64,000 nucleotides of DNA, from NCBI GenBank assembly GCA_947462335.1, contig OX381715.1:40276650-40340649 (forward strand), given 5' to 3'. The notes under the pieces were generated by a model. It did not search any database, was not told where the DNA came from, and saw only the letters and a list, made by a program, of their open reading frames with translations. A program made the position numbers and the translations under genes. Below are positions 21,599 to 34,105 of this stretch, one piece after another. Origin of the DNA: Harmothoe impar (taxonomy: Eukaryota > Annelida > Polychaeta > Phyllodocida > Polynoidae). Within the stretch, counting starts at the first letter, position 1. Every line of letters starts with the position of its first letter.

Positions 21599-22850
21599 AG
21601 AGGGCATCATGATCTATTGTGGGGCAAGAAATCAACATGTGAAGACTCTCTTGTGCTCTTTCCCAAGGGTATGAACGTCAGGCCCCGGTCACGGGTTCCT
21701 GTGTTTCTATCAGGGTACACAACCCAAAGTACCCCCTCTCCTTTGAGCATATCATTCATGTAATGCAGGTGGTTGTATTAAAAACAAATGGTCTGCATAC
21801 CTATAGTATTGTGAAGAGCACATATAGCACAGATGTAGAGGCACAGGTGGCCAGTGTAGGGCACAGAGTGACGTACGCTGTCCTACCTACAAGGCAGGAC
21901 TAAATAATATGCTTGGAGCTCGTTCATGTGCGTGGTCCGAGCTAAATTATAACTTGTACATGTCAAACGTATTAGCGTGCGTGCTGCTGTCTGGCAAATA
22001 ACCTGTAAATATGTGCTCTCTAGATGGCATCTGTACGTTGATGCATAATTTGCATAACATTAGTGTGAGGTGTGTTTTTACCAAATTCACACGAAACATT
22101 TATTTAGATAGCCGTATTGTAGGCAGCAATAAGCTATGTACTTTAGGCCAACTTTGTATATTTAGTGATAGTTAGAGTATAGCAAATTATACTTTCCACT
22201 TGCTTCGGATCATTTTGCGACGATGTCTAATAAATATAAACTCTAACGCAAAACAAATATCGTCATTTTGCCTATTTATTGTTACCCGAGTGGATATTTG
22301 CCACTAGGAGTACTCATGAAGAAGATTATAGTGGCATAGCCTGGAGCGGGTAGACAGTCGACCTTTCAGCACTCGTCCTGGGGAATGTCCCTCTCCCTGC
22401 TTTTATACACAACCTATGGTCACATTTTTTCATTTCTGCCAAAAGGCAGGCAATCACCACCAAACTAATCAACACCATGCTATTGATATAGCCAAATATG
22501 AAATGATCTGGCCCATATATCTTTATGATCAAAATAGACGACCCTCCTGGGAACTATATTTTGAGTGAGGACGCCAGCACTGTGATATGCAGATAGGAGA
22601 GCAGAGCAGCAGTACGTTTCCCCCCTCCTTCAACAAAAGAGTTCCTGAAGTCCATGCCTTGGGACAGAGTCTTCGGTTAGACTTACTAGGAGAGTGGGTG
22701 AATGCCACTCTATAGATCAGCTACTGTGGCATACAAGAAGACAATAGGGGTAGGGTCAGGCCTAAGAAGCAGCATCAGCCAGGAATAGGCCTCTGCAGCA
22801 CAGTCCAACTTATGAACGAAGTAGTCATCTACAGTCCCCTCCCTCACCGG
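21599..22850. other. No gene recognised
   Basis: No supported coding sequence on either strand. Mostly AT-rich. Confidence 0.45.
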
Positions 22851-23010
22851 GCTGCACAAGGGAGCCTAGGTGACTCCCTGGCTGACCTAAGGTAGTCAGT
22901 CAGGGTAGTCACATTGCTTCATGGCTCACCTAAGAGAGTCAAGTAAGGGATTTGGCTCCCCTAGAGAGGGGAGTCATTTTGGAGGAAACCTAGACTCCCT
23001 TTTGGCCCTT
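22851..23010 (+). repeat. Dispersed repeat E, copy 1
   Basis: Aligns by eye with 62507-62700: GACTCCCTGGCTGACxTAAGG, then CATGxCTxACCTAAGAG, CCCCTAGA, AGTCATTxxGGAGGxAACCT and TTTCTCTGTG. Contains a GGGGAGCC/GGCTCCCC-type inversion. No coding capacity. Confidence 0.6.
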
Positions 23011-25065
23011 TCTTTTCTCTGTGTACGGGGACGTTTAAGGTTAGCAGCCCGGGGGCCTTCAAGACCCTGATAAGTAGGTTGCTCAAATGAGAACCTTAAG
23101 TGCAGTGCGTTTCTTTGTACTCAACTATGAGAGGCCTGGGGTTCTAAGAGTACACTCAGTGGTCCTAGACACAGTCAGCCCTGAAATAACAGGGGCAGTG
23201 CGTTGGGGTTTGGAAGCCTTCTCAGCGTACATTTCCCAGCCTCAGAAAAGTTGGGCGGTAAGGCGGCAGTTGCTATCTACGTTCAAAGACCACCCTTGAT
23301 GGGGGCAGATACATTTGAATTGTCTACTGTACCTGGGAGAGGACAGCGGAAGTGTCCCGGGCCGAGTTCCCTGTTCATGTTAAAGCTCCTTCACTGGACC
23401 AGTCAATATCATCTCCTACCAGTAGAGTCCTATGCTCAGAAAGTGGGTCCTATGACGTCCAGACATCATCTTTTTACAGTATATTTTCAATGGGATGAAT
23501 AAAAGCTTGAATGCTTTTATTCTGAAATATTGGGTAATAAAATTAAATTTGAGTAAAACACTAGGGAATTAAGGAAAATGGAATAGGCAGGAAGGAGGGA
23601 TAATATTTGTGAACATCCTGACTAATTTTTAAGAAATTCTATTTTCGAGTCTCAATCATCAGATGTTATAACATAAGCTTATGGAGAAGACTTGTCCGAC
23701 CGACGAATCACAGCCGATTCCGTCAGCAGAATACACCTTTATGACACTATAGACCTTTTTATTTCATGTGGAAATGAAATTACTATGCTGCAGTACCAGA
23801 ATGGCCATTCTCCACACCCCTGTGGGGAAACTGATGCTCATTCCCCATGGGGTGTTTCTCCATGATGAACACTAAAATAGCTATGAAACCAATCTATAAA
23901 TGTCATTTTAAAGTATAATTTTATCAATAACTACATGAAATAAACACAGAGATCCACTCTAATCAGTCTGAATTCCTAGTTTCTCCACTTTTGGTACATT
24001 GGATCATATCACACTCGGCTCCGCCTCATGTGATATGCTCCGAGGTACCACTCGTGGAGAAACCTGTCATTCAGACAGATCATCGTGGACCTCTGTCTAT
24101 GTACCCAGGGGGGAAATATTCTTACTGAAGCGTTCTACACTTTAATTCAGTATTTCCGTCTTGAATTTGGCATAACAACGTCCTTGAAGGTTTCTGAAGA
24201 TTCTAATCCATTGAAATCCTTTCTTATCAGAAGCTACAGTAGTATGAGTGATTTGCAGGAATCTTTGATGATATGAAACACTTAATTGCCTGATAACGTT
24301 AGAGGGCCACATCTCACTTAATATTAAAGGCCTGAAAGAGGGGCTAAATAAAGTGATTAAGTTTTATCTTTGATGTTTACAGCCTACATTATTAAAAGTT
24401 ACAATGTTGAGATGAAAGATTATTATAAATTCGCCCTGATCTTGACTCGTTAGTATCAACAATTATTAGTGTTCCTATCTACTGTGTTATTCTATTTGAG
24501 AAAGACCTTTGAGAAATAACCAGGTTAGTAAAGTAGACATGGAATGAGCGGAAAGAGGGAGAGACGCAGAGGAGGACACTAAGAGAGGGAGGGACATGGA
24601 CGGATGAAGGGTTGAGAAGAAGAGATAAGGTGACCGACTGAAGAAGACTGCCAGAGCAAGAACGAGATGACAGAGCAAGCATGGAAAAATTGCACACATG
24701 CGGTGACAGAGAAAAATAAAAATAAAACACAATACAGGCCAAAGCCAGAAGGGATATTGACAGGGATGATTACATACATGGTCCCTAAAGAAGCTGCACT
24801 CTCACTGTAGGTCTACATGTAGCTTTTCTAGTACTGGTCTAGTCAAATAAAGAGGAGCATTTACACGCACAGCCCATTTACCTTTTCAGCAACCGCATGT
24901 AAACCCATTGAATCAACGTCCCGAAATCTGTGTGTGTGTAATATCACATCCTTATTTTGATATTGCAGGTAATAGCGATATGAAGAGTTGACACTCTTCA
25001 CGAAGCACTAAAGTAATGCAATGCAGCGAGTTATGCGCCAAACCCTAACGGTGTATTTGACAACA
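23011..25065. other. No gene recognised
   Basis: A G+C-richer patch at 23040-23500 has an open frame without family resemblance. 24520-24720 has purine-rich GAGAGACGCAGAGG sequence. Nothing else seen. Confidence 0.4.
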
Positions 25066-25240
25066 TGCAGTAATGGCCTATTTAGTACCCCTGTGCTTAT
25101 AAATTTCAGGTCCCTGATCTTCGCTTGTATATGAGTCCTTTAAAAGAGAGATTTGGGTTTTCAGAAAGGTCCTAGGCCTGCGCTTAAACAAAACCTGCGC
25201 TCATCTGAGGCCCCTGCCCTTAAACAAAACAGTATGGTAC
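25066..25240. repeat. Diverged copy of the TACCGTA element
   Basis: Matches 28978-29173 through TAATGGCC, CCCCTGTGCTTATAAATTTCA, GAGAGATTTGGGTTTTCAGA and CCTGCGCTTAAAC. Its ends are decayed. Confidence 0.6.
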
Positions 25241-25386
25241 TCCTGTTTTTCAGTCCATCGAACCACCCCTAAAATGCAAGTCAATAGCAATATTTTATTT
25301 GGAGGGAAGATGTATATATGTTGGTAATAACCTGTTGTCCTATGTAACCCTCAGTGTAATAGTTGTGTGTCCCGTGTGTCTTTCAG

Positions 25387-25503
25387 GTGCCAAAGTGAGG
25401 CCGGGTAAGCGGATGTCGGGTAAGCAGGGCGGCCACACCGGGGGTGGAGGCGGTGGCAGTGCAGATGGCTCCGATTCAGGCGGCAACTTTGGAGGCGCTT
25501 ACG
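25387..25503 (+). CDS. Candidate internal exon, glycine-rich, phase 1-1
   Basis: A 117-bp island much richer in G+C than its surroundings, bounded by an acceptor (CCGTGTGTCTTTCAG) and a GTACAG donor. It is open in the frame that uses one base from the previous exon. The predicted 39 residues start AKVRPGKRMSGKQ and continue as a G/S/D-rich linker ending GGNFGGAY. Being a multiple of 3 with phase 1 on both sides, it could be a cassette exon between extracellular modules. I recognise no family, and no neighbouring exon of the same gene was found. Confidence 0.35.
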
Positions 25504-27292
25504 GTACAGGTGCTGCACTAACACTTCTACTAACTCCATTGTACATATGTGAATATGTGTTTTATAAACTGCATGAAATTCTGGCTTTAATCACCTATAT
25601 CGGGATAAATCTTAGCAACCGTCTGGTTCTACAGACAAGCAATTTGAAGCTTACTGAGGGAGTGTCTCTTTTTCAGTGAATATGAGGGGTAGTTTCGGTA
25701 ACAAACTTTTAGAACATTTTTTTCTCTTCTTTTTGATCATCACATGAGAAATTTTATGTACATTTCATGCAAAACTTATCGCTCTTTAAGTCAAACATCC
25801 ACAGCCAAATTGGCCGATTGGGCATAAAATTCTATATGGGTTGGCCAATTACAGCCCAATTGATTCATGTGGACTTAGAGCGAACAGTTTCATACTTGCA
25901 ATATATTAAATTCGAGGTAATAAAGCTCTTGCAAAAAAGAGTATATAAGCGAAGTAAGTATTGCAGACATACAAAATTCCTGATTTTCCAAAATGGTTGG
26001 TTTATATCCTTATTTTTACTTTATAAATTGAAATACATTGTGATTGGCCTTTATGGAACAATCAAAGGTGATTAAAGTCACATATTTCATGCAGCCACTC
26101 ACTCACTGATAACTAGTAATGTTTTACATACACCAATCAAAAACACTCGTCAGACATGTCTGTCGACGCCATTGTTTTTGTATTGTGTTTCTAGTGATGT
26201 TATATGTTGTCCCTTTTAGCTAGATTGTAAATAGTTAGTGAATAACTCCTTTTTCGTCTCATAATAGTGATACTTTTCAGAATACTTAGTAGTTACGAAA
26301 TGTAATGTAGTGTTTGGTTTAGTGTTATTATTGTTTATTTCGTCCTGTTCTAACCTAGTGTTTATTGAAAATAATATGCTTTTTGTTAGAATGACGACTG
26401 TAGCACTAGCCGGTTCTGCATGTGCGCATCATGTTTTTATCTGCATGATATTTGTTATGTGAGGTGTTGCTTATCATCAAAACGTTTAATATGACCACTG
26501 TTAACTTGCCTGTGAATATGAGAATGTAATGCACGCATGTAGCTCTGACAGCAGGGCATATAGCATAACCTGTGCATGTCGATGCATTTTGTGCATTAGC
26601 CATGACATTTTCTGTAAATGTAATTTATAAATATTGTGTTTTATCTAAGCTGTTCCAAGTAAAGGTAATCAATATCCTCTGTACTATTTTGACAAGGTTT
26701 ACTTTAGGTGAAGGTACTTCTATTTCAGGCTATGTATTAAGGTAATAAAACTGGTGGTCTTAATCTTAAGGATTGCAGCAATGTTTCCAATATATTTGGT
26801 TGTGGGAGTAGTCAGGTTATTAAGACCACATTAACAACTTTCCAGCTGCTTTCATGGTATCTCGTATACAAATTATTTACATGTATCATGACCTTTCATC
26901 GCTTTGAAAAATGTTGTGATTGAGATATTCAAAGTTGTAGATATATTTTCTAGTCGGGTACATGCGACCTATTTGTGAATGCATTCAAGAAAGGCAGTCC
27001 ATACAACATCTGTCAAAGATTTCAATGCTGTTTCAGCATCCAACAGTAACGTAAACCATTGTGTGTGAGCCTAACTCGCGTATTAGCTAGGAATATCCTA
27101 TAAGCCTTGCACTGTTGCAGGGGATCTGATTATGACAACTTTAGTACTGCAGTATAAAACATCTAAAAACTTGTGTATGAGCCGCACCCTGACTTGCATA
27201 CTGGCTGCGGCGTATACACGAGGCTTTACAGTAGTATCAAAGGGTCAGTCTGATAGTACTGTTATTTTCAGCAGTGGAATACCCCCTTTAGG
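25504..27292. other. No gene recognised
   Basis: AT-rich, possibly intronic if the exon at 25387-25503 is real. No further coding island seen. Confidence 0.4.
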
Positions 27293-27558
27293 CAGTGCTC
27301 ATTTATTATTGGGGTTGGGGAGAGGGCATAACAAATTCCGACCCCATTTGAGGGGGGGGGGCTTAAATTGCAGGCCCTTTGAAGCAAAAAAGCCCACCCG
27401 TAACTATATTTCAAAGGGGGGGGCAAAAAATTTTCAGCACCATGCGAGGGGGCCGTGAAACATTCTACGCGCTCTTGAGGGGGGGGCGTGTAAAAATATT
27501 TCCCGCATCCGCGGTAAATCTCACCACCCCCCTGTAATTGATAGATGAACACTCCCTT
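27293..27558. mobile_element. G-run MITE with AGTGTTCATxTATxAATTAC ends
   Basis: Left end AGTGCTCATTTATTATTGG and right end inverse of AGGGAGTGTTCATCTATCAA, with several runs of 7-9 G inside. A matching end occurs at 6719-6750. Confidence 0.5.
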
Positions 27559-28000
27559 AGCAGTATCACCCCCCCCCCCCCCCCAGTGCTGTAAGGCCAT
27601 TGTAAGAGGCGTGCGGGCGGCCTCATCCGATTTAACCTTGTTGCATCTTTAATCAGCCTGGTAGTGTTAACACATTGCCTTACCACACCACTCAAATAAT
27701 CTATCCTTGATCCAATCTACCCCGCCACTTCCAAGCTTATTATGAAGTTTTCGCCGGCTTTTTCCCCAGAAATATTGGATGTTTTCTCAGAATGGAAGTG
27801 AATTTGTACATCTTAACAAATTCTCAGGGAGGATGAATTTCAGAACGAATTTAAACTACATGTAATTCTCTCCTTTTGGGGGTGTTGAGAATCTGGTTCA
27901 GTGGTGATGTACTTTGTCACTAGAAGGCCTAGTGAGAGACTCGGATGAAGAGATACCATTAGGCAACTCGAGTGCTCAAATAATGCCTTACTCAAAGAGA
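27559..28000. other. No gene recognised
   Basis: Starts with a C run (27570-27584). No coding island. Confidence 0.4.
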
Positions 28001-28165
28001 CTCACCCTAATACTAAGGTGGGTCTGTCAGTACTGACTATACTTGATAGTGGTAGGTAGCCGTAGCCTGTTGTATAGGGAGCCGGAAAATGACTAGCTAG
28101 GTTGATCACTAGTGACTGACTCGTTAGTCAGTACTGACTACGGTCAGAATATCAGATTAGAGACT
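28001..28165 (-). repeat. Family D repeat fragment
   Basis: ACTAAGGTGGGTCTGTCAGTACTGACTATA and AAAATGACTAGCTAGGTTGATC match the right arm of the family D element at 40480-40660. Confidence 0.55.
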
Positions 28166-28977
28166 GACCCCTGCACTCACCCCAAAATCTCACAACTCAG
28201 CATTGGGTCGTAATATTTTGTCACAGATATTGTTAGCTATCCTCTTTTTGAATGGTCGAAAATTCCATCCCCACCTTTAACCGTCGACGACTCTGCTTAT
28301 ATGAAGGGTCAACTTGAGTAAACTCTGTGCGATCAGTGTCTAAAGTTGACCCTTGGTATTAGCAGAGTAAATAGCTGTTTGACACTCCATTTTCACCACT
28401 TGGGGTGCACAGTTGACTCCTTTACTTTTCTGTGTGCTGATTGCAATAACACCATACCTCCTGTACCACAGAGGGATGCACTGTTCGGCCCGGGGTGGGG
28501 TGTAGAGACACAGGCTGGGCATGGCATGGTGCAGCTTATCGATGGGCTTGTCCTACGTAGGACCCGGGCGATTAGAACAAGACGGATGGGCCGGGATCAC
28601 TGCAGCCACTCCGGGAAATGTAATTGAGACTGACTGCTGTACCCGACTACCACTACTGACATCTACTCTAGGGGGGTCCACTTCCTATATTTTCTACAGC
28701 AACTATGTGCATCACCCCAAATTCTGTACCCTTATAACTGGGGGGAAATCCCGAAAAGGTACCACTTAAAAGGGGATTTATTATTGGGAGCCCTTTCCCA
28801 GGCCATAGACCAAAGCATCCAAATATAGTCTGATTTTACTGGGGAAATCAAGGAAAAGTTATCCTTTTTAAAGCTATATTATTAGAAAAGCACCTTTTTC
28901 CCTGCCAAAAATTGCCTGGGTGCCAGAAGAAGCACTTGAAATATCATGATCTGATGAATGTTATAGAAAGCCCCAAA
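28166..28977. other. No gene recognised
   Basis: A G+C-rich stretch at 28470-28640 has an open + frame without any recognised domain or splice context. I leave it uncalled. Confidence 0.4.
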
Positions 28978-29173
28978 TACCGTAGTGGCCCGTTTAAGCG
29001 CCCCTGCGCTTATAAATTTCAACTCCCTGTTACCCCCTGCGCTTATACAGGGACCTGCGCTTATATGAGTACATTTAAAGAGAGATTTTGGGTTTCAGAG
29101 GGGTCCTAGACCTGCGCTTAAACGAGACCTGCGCTTATTTGAGACCCCTGCGCTTAAACGGGCCATTACGGTA
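28978..29173. mobile_element. Short MITE with TACCGTAxTGGCCCGTTTAAG ends
   Basis: 196 bp. Left TACCGTAGTGGCCCGTTTAAG and right CTTAAACGGGCCATTACGGTA are inverse over about 22 bp with one mismatch. The core repeats CTGCGCTTAxA about six times. Diverged copy at 25066-25240. Confidence 0.75.
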
Positions 29174-29399
29174 TGTGCACTAAAGAGGTACCCCTTTAGT
29201 CCAAAATGACAAAAGACGTACCTCATAGACTTGCAGGTACCCATGGCAGGGCCCAAAAGGTCTACTTTCCCTTCAGTTTGTAACCAAAAGTCGAGGAGTG
29301 GACCCCCCCCCCCCCCCCTCCCGGCGTAGATTTACTGAGTCTGGCACCCGTCAGGAACAGGCAATGAGTGCTGAATCAGGCCGGGTAAACTGCATGAAG
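29174..29399. other. No gene; C run
   Basis: A run of about 17 C at 29304-29320. Nothing else. Confidence 0.4.
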
Positions 29400-29515
29400 C
29401 TTGGTATTTAACCCTGGCAAGTAATTCCCAGGGATAACTCGCCGGTGCTGCATTGGTGCATCATTCCGAACCTTAAGCAATATATCAACCCGATAGGGAT
29501 GAAGGGTTAACCCTG
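29400..29515 (+). repeat. Family P MITE, middle fragment
   Basis: GGCAAGTAATTCCCAGGGATAACTCGCC followed by GGTGCTGCATTGGTGCATCATTCCGA. The ends are missing or decayed, though AGGGTTAACC is at 29504-29513. Confidence 0.55.
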
Positions 29516-30774
29516 GACCTCTTCTGTGAAAATGGTACTGTAATTGTCCAGGCCTTAACGATACATTACCACCTCAATCGAGTTATGAAATAAACCCAAT
29601 GTATACCTCTATTAGTCATTTCCTTATCAAGTGACATGCCCTTCATCATTTGGAAATCCATTTGTTATGAAATCTAAATGAAATACTGAATGGAGGGCTT
29701 TGCAACTGTGTGGCATTGAGAAATAGAGAAAATTAATCAAAGCTCTTCCACATATATGTCTATGAATTAATGCACCCCACATGATATGTGTGAGAGTGAT
29801 GGGCCTTTATGAAAAACGAAGGCCTATAGGCATACCTCTTTGTAAAGAAGAAATAAATTAAGGGAAAATATATCGAAAACATAAAAACAAAATGAAATAA
29901 AAGTCATATTATATAGTAGTACATTGACCACTTTTACATTAGAATTCATGTGTTAACTCCAGGTTGGTTCCAACCATAGTTCAATGTCAAATCCACGTTA
30001 ACTCAACATTGAATTGAGTCTACAAAATGGAGCTAGGCTAGATGCAAAATACATGTTATCCCACTCTTTAAATGACGTTAAATAAACGTTTAAACAACCT
30101 CTACTTGTTACCTGGGACAGCTGTTCATTAACGAAGTGGACTCAATAAATATAGTGGCCTTAAATTAGCACAGGTCTTGTATTTGTAAGTGTAGAATAGA
30201 TGGGGGTATTGAAATAAGATTTCAATCCATTTTTGCATCTCAAATAAGAGCAGGTCTTAGTGGTGCATGGGTTAATGGTATCATCAAAATGTATATCATA
30301 CTGTTAAGATTTAACACTGGGCCGCTCTTCAATTTGGTTGGGCCTTTACACCCAAGGAAGGAGCTTATATCATTCTAGTGTAAAGGGGACATCATTTCAA
30401 GACCACTGTAACCCCAGTGCTTATACAGGATCAGCGTATATTTGAACGCTAGTTCATCTGCTGTACCACCTAGATGGATGTGGGGGCTGACCTGGATTTG
30501 ATACATCCCTATAGTGTATAAAACATAGCCTATCCTGCCCGTGGGTGGGCGCTAATCAGGCAATGGATGTAACTGATTTAAGAGTTGTACCACCAAGCGG
30601 CGTGAAAAATGATTAAATGCCATTAATTACCCCACTTCTCACATCTTCAAAAAGGGGGCTGGCGTACCGCAGAACATGGCCCAGCTAATGGGGTAGGACA
30701 TTAAGGCATTAAGCAGCGTGTTTTATGTCATAGAGAAAGCCTTAAACGCTTGACACTGATATTCTGACCGGTCC
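29516..30774. other. No gene; homeodomain-site-rich unique block
   Basis: 30540-30760 is unlike the repeats around it and holds ATTAAATG, CATTAATTACC, GCTAATGGGG and several more TAAT/ATTA cores. It could be a conserved non-coding element; only a comparison could tell. No coding sequence recognised. Confidence 0.3.
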
Positions 30775-31035
30775 TGGCTAGCAAAGCAATCACTAGTGAT
30801 TAACCTTGTTTAGCTCCCTATTTGACCAACCATGGCCAGTTAATACTATCAGGTTAATAAGTACTGACTAACTCATTTTAGACATTCCATGTGTATAAGT
30901 ATTAGGCCTTTTTAATGAGGTATAAGTCAAATCTTGTTTTGCCTCAGTCATTTTTGAATATCAGTTTGTCATCCAGACCAATGTTCCTATGGTTACTACT
31001 GACTGAGCATAGGAGCTACTGACTGAGCATAGGAG
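30775..31035 (+). repeat. Family D repeat, left-arm type
   Basis: TTTAGCTCCCTATTTGACCAACCATGG, TTAATACTATxAGGTxAATAAGTACTGACTAAC and TTTTGCCTCAGTCATTTTTGAATATCA match 39520-39700. Confidence 0.65.
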
Positions 31036-31529
31036 CATGAAGATCAACAGTGCACACGAGATCCAGGATTGGGACCAGTCTAGCTGTGGGTGGTGGTGGT
31101 CTAGAGACCTGTCCCTAGGTGTGGGTGGGGACTGGGACCAGTCTAGCTGTGGGTGGCTGGCCGGTGGCAGACAGTGATTTTCACCTGTGCCTGCTGTCTA
31201 GGCTTCTTAATGAAGGCAGACATACAGCCTTCCACCCCCCTGACACCTATGGGGTGCCAAGTGACATGGCCGACCGGTCATAAACCTCTCTCGGACCACC
31301 CTACTCTCATGTCCAGATCCATTCACAAGAAGGCTCTGGTAACTACCACTAGGACCTTGCACTTGTATTCTGCTGGGTTTGGCATTCACTGCTGGTGGCT
31401 TGGAACTAGAACTGAAACCATAATTTCTCGCTCCAATTCACTGACCAGTTCCATGCTAAGAACAGGTATAGCCCAGACAAAAGTCCAAGTTCAAGGTCAT
31501 AGCACTGATTGTCAGTACACACCTGAAGT
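31036..31529. other. No gene; short tandem duplication
   Basis: GGGACCAGTCTAGCTGTGGG occurs twice (31072 and 31134). An open + frame runs 31153-31662 but overlaps family P palindrome sequence and resembles nothing known, so I do not call it. Confidence 0.4.
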
Positions 31530-32150
31530 GGCCAGAACCAAAGCAGCGCCTGTAAATTACACACCGGTGCAGCATTGGTGTACCATGATGAGTACTGACA
31601 TATTTGTAGACACTAGCTCCACATCTATGGAGCGTCCAACTACAAGGTTGATTGAGAATTAACCTTGACGGGTATGAGGCATGAATACAATACTATGGCT
31701 CGTCCGGGACGCATTGATTCTTCATGATAATCCCATAAGGTTGGTACGTTCCTCACAGTTACTCACCAATGCAGCATTTGTATATCATTCCGTCAAATGA
31801 CCATGGCAGGAATTGAAGCTTCACCAGGAAGAACATGATTCTCTTAATGAAAACAAAGAGTGTAAAGCACCGTAATGATACCATGCTACCAATCACCATT
31901 CTGACACATTGTCCAGGGACAAGGCTGATGGATAATGAACCTTTGTGAGCATGGTGCTTCAATTCCACAATTACTTGTCTGGGCTGCATCGGTGAATCAC
32001 GCCAAACTCATGATACACTCTGAAGGGTCAGCATGATGCAACAAATCAGTACTGGCATGTAACTCACCAAACCTGCTTTAATGCATCATGCAGATAATTG
32101 ACATAGCCGATTGAAGCATAATGCCACTCCCTAACGAATGCTAACATACG
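31530..32150. repeat. Family P MITE fragments
   Basis: Three degenerate pieces: 31553-31592 (CACACCGGTGCAGCATTGGTG), 31740-31800 (CTCACAGTTACTCACCAATGCAGC) and 31976-32145 (TACTTGTCTGGGCTGCATCGG, then GGTCAGCATGATGCA and ATGCATCATGCAGATAA). Confidence 0.5.
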
Positions 32151-32541
32151 CCAATATACATATATATGGTGACCAGCGATTTTGGGCATAAGGCTAAGTC
32201 TTCCCTGATCAATACAAATTGGTAGTCTTTAACCGGGTGACCTCTTTGACCGGCAAGGGTCAAAATGGCTGAAATGGGGGGCTATGTACACTGTAAAAAG
32301 TTGTTGTTCGTGAACAGCAATATGTGCTGTAACTATACAGTACTTTAGCTGCAAAAGATAATACAGCAACTTTTGCTGTACACATATAATTCTGTTACTG
32401 TAGATGCAGGTTCGAATCCCATAACCAGCAACCAGAGGGAGAGAGAGCAGAGAGGTTGGAGGGAGTACCATACTCCACAGCTCAAATATTATGACCTGAT
32501 CTTTTCAAAAGCCTATTGATGCAGGCTACATATAAGTGATT

Positions 32542-32614
32542 GCCCCTCTAGCTCAGTTGGTAGAGCAGTGGGAGATGTAGTCTGAGGGTCAGCAGTTCTA
32601 GTCCCGGCAGGAAA
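32542..32614 (+). pseudogene. tRNA-like sequence (box A good, T arm degenerate)
   Basis: GCCCCTCTAGCTCAGTTGGTAGAGC is a convincing tRNA 5' half (D stem GCTC/GAGC). The T arm (CAGTTCTAGTCCC) and acceptor closure do not pair, so this is a tRNA pseudogene or SINE head. A separate perfect box B (GGTTCGAATCC) lies at 32409-32419 without a matching box A. Confidence 0.5.
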
Positions 32615-32961
32615 CTCTCATACAAACTACATTTCTCCTGATGCAATTCTAAAGTATAATATATTTTGGTACACTGAAATGTTACTATTGAAAATATGCA
32701 GAGGATAAAACCAATGTATATCTACAATCTGCATGAAAGATAGTAAAATTTACTTTGAAAAACATCTATAGGCAATCAAGATTACACTCCAACTAATGGT
32801 AGTTCAGTACTTATTAGTACATTACTGCAATAGGGTAATTTTCATATTAACCCTTAAGACATGAACAGTCTAGTTCTAAAATTGTCCCCAGGGATCCTGT
32901 GTTGACCTTGTTACCATTCACACATAAGTAGGAGGTGTTTCAATGCACCTGATATGCAGGA

Positions 32962-33026
32962 TTCACTGGTGTAGTGGTCATGGTTCAGGACTATGCATTG
33001 GAACCTGGGGGTTCAAATCTCCAAGA
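32962..33026 (+). pseudogene. tRNA-like sequence
   Basis: TGGTGTAGTGGTCATGG (box A-like) and GGGGGTTCAAATCTCC (T-arm-like, box B GGTTCAAATCT). The anticodon arm does not fold properly. tRNA-derived repeat sequence. Confidence 0.45.
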
Positions 33027-33281
33027 TGTTGAATATGTGAGCCTTTTTAGAACTCAGGTCTGCATCTACAGTAGATTCTACTGTAGGTCTACAGCAGAAT
33101 TTACTGGAACCAAAGTTGCCCCCAATAGTTGCTGTACAGGAACACTACTTACTTCTAACAGTGTAGACAGAAATGCAGGGGAAATGTTAATAGATATTTT
33201 AACACTAAATATTACCAGTTATATTTTAATTTGGTTATAATTATATGCATTTTCAAGCTTGGCGGTCAAAGTGATCAACTG

Positions 33282-34105
33282 CACTGTAAAAAATAGATGT
33301 ACTTTTTACAGATTCACTCTGTAAAATTGAACGCTGATTCACCGTTATTTGGAATACAATGAAGCACCGTAGATATCAGCCATATCACAGTGGATCCTTG
33401 TTAAATGCTAACCTGGTTTGGATTACAATGATTCAACGTAAATTCATCATCTAATGTCAAATCCCAGAGGGAGCCACATATAGTGGATCTTGCCATAGAT
33501 AGGTGGCCTGGTTTGTAAGAAGATTTCTCTGGAGAGTGTGAGCCCTTGAAGTGGAGTTTGCATGTTGAAATAATGGTAATTTTCAATTAATCTATATGTT
33601 TGACAATTTAACAATTTAATCTTGTGATAGGTTTGACAAAATACCATGATCACTTGATAATATCCAGAAGAAAGTAGCTGTCTGGATCTATACACCTATT
33701 TTGTGGTAATATACTATGCTTATATCCTCACCTCTGGAAACTCTGCCTTGTATCAATCCTATAGAGTAAAACCTCTTGTATAGGCCAGGGCAAGTCAGAT
33801 TGTCAGTGGTGCATATAGGATAAGGACAAAGTCAAAGTATGGCTTATCCGTAAGTTTTTAGATGTATGCTACAGTAACTAAAGTCACCATAATCAGACTC
33901 CCTGTGAGGCTTATCGAATATTCTCTGTATATTTGAATACTGTGAATCTATTAATGCTGATTTAACGTAAAATTAACGGTGATTCAACGTAAAATGAACA
34001 GTGATTCTGTGTAAAATGAACAGTGATTCTGCGTAAAATTAACGGTGACCGTCCCAAAAGTTGCCGGTGATTCAACGTCATTTTGACGACTTTTTTTTTA
34101 CAGTG
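33282..34105. mobile_element. CACTGTAAA family TIR element, copy 1 (nested)
   Basis: CACTGTAAAAAA at the left, TTTTTTTACAGTG at the right, 824 bp. The 3' part (about 33960-34050) is a tandem array of four near-identical 22-bp units of the form AACGTAAAATxAACxGTGAT. No coding capacity. Inserted in the right terminal repeat of the 32222-34145 element, so it is the younger of the two. Confidence 0.65.

Noticed and set aside
31153..31662. 169-codon + open frame as a gene
   Set aside because: No domain, no coding-like composition, and its 3' part runs through a family P palindrome.
32542..32614. Functional tRNA gene
   Set aside because: A good D arm, but the T arm and acceptor stem do not pair.
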